Shown: in pieces, positions 13,460 through 14,535 of the stretch | Numbering within the stretch: the first letter of the stretch is position 1 | How the letters are laid out: each line of letters begins with the position of its first letter | Source of the DNA: JBBSQE01 sp038258095 | GTDB taxonomy: Bacteria > Actinomycetota > Thermoleophilia > Solirubrobacterales > 70-9 | DNA: 14,535 nucleotides | Assembly: GCA_038258095.1 (NCBI GenBank) | Contig: JBBSQE010000068.1 | Span: 1-14,535 of the forward strand | Direction: 5' to 3' | Translations under genes and position numbers: made by a program | The notes under the pieces: model-generated | Databases searched by the model: none | What the model was told of the DNA's origin: nothing | The model's input: the letters and a program-made list of their open reading frames with translations, nothing else

Positions 13460-14203
13460 ATGCTCGGCCTCCCCGATGACATCCGCGCCTGCCTCTTCGA
13501 CCTCGACGGCGTCCTCACCCAGACCGCGAAGGTCCATGCCGCCGCCTGGAAGGAGATGTTCGACGACTACCTGCGCGAGCGCGCCGAGCGCGAGGGCGAG
13601 GAGTTCGTGCCGTTCGACAGCCACGACGACTACAACCGCTATGTCGACGGCCTCCCCCGCTACGACGGCGTCCGCACCTTCCTCGAATCCCGCGACATCC
13701 ATCTCGAGGAGGGCGAGCCCGATGCTCAGCCCGCCTCCGAGACCATCCGCGGCCTCGGCAACCGGAAGAATGAGCTCGTGCTCCAGCTGATCAAGGAGAA
13801 GGGCGTCGATCCCTACGAGGGCTCCGTCCGCTACGTCAAGGCTGTCGGCGAGACAGGACTGACGAGCGCCGTCGTCTCCTCGTCAACGAACTGCAAGGAT
13901 GTGCTCGCGGCCGCCGGCATCGACGACCTCTTCACGACCATCGTCGACGGCAATGTCGCCGATGAGCAGGGGCTGAAGGGAAAGCCCACCCCCGACACCT
14001 ACCTCTACGGCGCCGAGCAGCTCGGCGTCGAGGCCGCCCAAGCCGCCGTATTCGAGGACGCCCTCGGCGGCGTCGAGGCCGGGCGCGCAGGGAACTTCGG
14101 CGTCACCGTCGGCGTCAACCGCGTCGGCCAGGCGGATGCTCTGAAGGAGCACGGCGCCGACATCGTCGTCGACGATCTCTCCGAGCTGATGGACGACGAG
14201 TGA
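13460..14203 (+). CDS. Beta-phosphoglucomutase family HAD hydrolase
   Basis: A 247-residue HAD protein with all four superfamily motifs: FDLDGVLTQTAKVHAAAW with nucleophile D14 and acid/base D16, VVSSSTNC (139-145), GLKGKPTPDTYLYGAE with K175, and VFEDALGGVEAG with E199/D200. The DGV.T.TA..H..AW start and the helical cap are typical of beta-phosphoglucomutase, which turns beta-glucose 1-phosphate into glucose 6-phosphate through a phospho-enzyme. The role is strongly supported by the next gene, a GH65 phosphorylase, whose product would be beta-glucose 1-phosphate. Its stop overlaps that gene's start (GTGA). A trehalose-phosphatase-like or general sugar-phosphatase role is possible but less likely. 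ATG 13460 has no Shine-Dalgarno sequence; a -10-like element lies 9 nt upstream. Confidence 0.9.
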   Translation: MLGLPDDIRACLFDLDGVLTQTAKVHAAAWKEMFDDYLRERAEREGEEFVPFDSHDDYNRYVDGLPRYDGVRTFLESRDIHLEEGEPDAQPASETIRGLGNRKNELVLQLIKEKGVDPYEGSVRYVKAVGETGLTSAVVSSSTNCKDVLAAAGIDDLFTTIVDGNVADEQGLKGKPTPDTYLYGAEQLGVEAAQAAVFEDALGGVEAGRAGNFGVTVGVNRVGQADALKEHGADIVVDDLSELMDDE

Positions 14204-14535
14204 TCGAGCACGGCGCATACGGGGCCGACCCGTGGATCCTTCACGAGGAGGAGCTCGACCTCGAGGTCCTCGCCGCGAGCGAGTCGATCTTCGCCCTCGC
14301 GAACGGGCACCTCGGGCTGCGCGGGAACTTCGAGGAAGGCGAGCCCGTCGGGGCGCCCGGCACTTTCTTGAACGGCTTTTACGAGGAGCGACCGCTTCCC
14401 TATGCCGAGGCCGGCTACGGCTACCCCGAGTCCGGCCAGACGCTCGTCAATGTCACCGACGGGAAGCTGATCCGCCTGACGGTCGACGACGAGCTCTTCG
14501 ACGTCCGCTACGGGCATCTCCACCGTCACGAGCGC
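14200..14535 (+). CDS. Glycoside hydrolase family 65 protein (disaccharide phosphorylase), N-terminal part
   Basis: The frame from GTG 14200 is open to the window end (112 codons; full-length family members are about 750-800 residues). It shows the GH65 N-terminal start WILHEEELDLEVLAASESIF, the hallmark ALANGHLGLRGNFEEG, then GTFLNGFYEERPLPY and LVNVTDGKLIRLTVDDELFD. GH65 enzymes phosphorolyse maltose, trehalose, trehalose 6-phosphate, kojibiose or nigerose with inversion to beta-glucose 1-phosphate. The catalytic domain lies outside the window, so substrate cannot be judged. The GTGA overlap with the beta-phosphoglucomutase-like gene implies translational coupling and a joint pathway from disaccharide to glucose 6-phosphate. 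Confidence 0.88.
   Translation, partial: MIEHGAYGADPWILHEEELDLEVLAASESIFALANGHLGLRGNFEEGEPVGAPGTFLNGFYEERPLPYAEAGYGYPESGQTLVNVTDGKLIRLTVDDELFDVRYGHLHRHER

Noticed and set aside
13248..13460. 70-codon minus-strand frame with an ATG and a Thr/Arg-rich start
   Set aside because: It is the VOC gene read one base out of frame; the other frame carries the clear PhnB-like sequence.
1..14535. CRISPR array, tRNA/rRNA gene, insertion sequence or prophage genes
   Set aside because: I saw no spaced direct repeats, no tRNA-like cloverleaf, no transposase or integrase motifs, and no terminal repeats.

Overview
The window is a stretch of a very GC-rich bacterial chromosome. Genes are tightly packed, with many GTG and TTG starts. 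The gene set (short HisG with HisZ, a MurA with Asp in place of the active-site Cys, PRC-barrel and PQQ-propeller proteins, a SigF/SigB-like promoter) suggests a deep-branching, high-GC actinobacterium such as Thermoleophilia/Solirubrobacterales. That assignment is inference from gene content and style, not from a marker gene.

Layout. 1-1671 (minus): the 3'-truncated end of a PgeF/YfiH laccase-domain gene and a CCA-adding-type tRNA nucleotidyltransferase. 1705-4064 (plus): a membrane-anchored PQQ-type beta-propeller protein, followed 6 bp later by a membrane-anchored NodB polysaccharide deacetylase that is broken by one -1 frameshift. 4078-11809 (minus): a long operon, murA-hisZ-hisG-hisD-hisB-hisH-hisA, with start/stop overlaps at every his-his junction. 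After hisA comes a PRC-barrel gene with its own stress-type promoter and a strong 3' hairpin, and then hisF. hisC, hisE, hisI and a histidinol-phosphatase gene are not in the window, so the pathway must be completed elsewhere. 11898-12452 (plus): an HD-domain hydrolase, divergent from murA. 12465-13363 (minus): a gene graveyard holding an internally deleted PIN toxin, a 5'-truncated ribbon-helix-helix antitoxin, and a VOC (PhnB-like) gene with a lost start codon, three single-base deletions and a lost 3' end. 13460-14535 (plus): a beta-phosphoglucomutase-like HAD gene overlapping the start of a GH65 phosphorylase gene that runs off the window.

How the genes work together. HisZ and short HisG form the first enzyme of histidine synthesis. 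HisA, HisH/HisF, HisB and HisD carry out later steps. MurA makes the first committed peptidoglycan precursor and heads the same transcription unit. The HAD/GH65 pair would split an alpha-glucosyl disaccharide by phosphorolysis and convert beta-glucose 1-phosphate to glucose 6-phosphate. The least ordinary places are the stress-promoter/PRC-barrel cassette that splits hisA from hisF, the decayed toxin-antitoxin/VOC junction, and the frameshifted deacetylase. I did not find convincing evidence of a wholly new multi-gene system.
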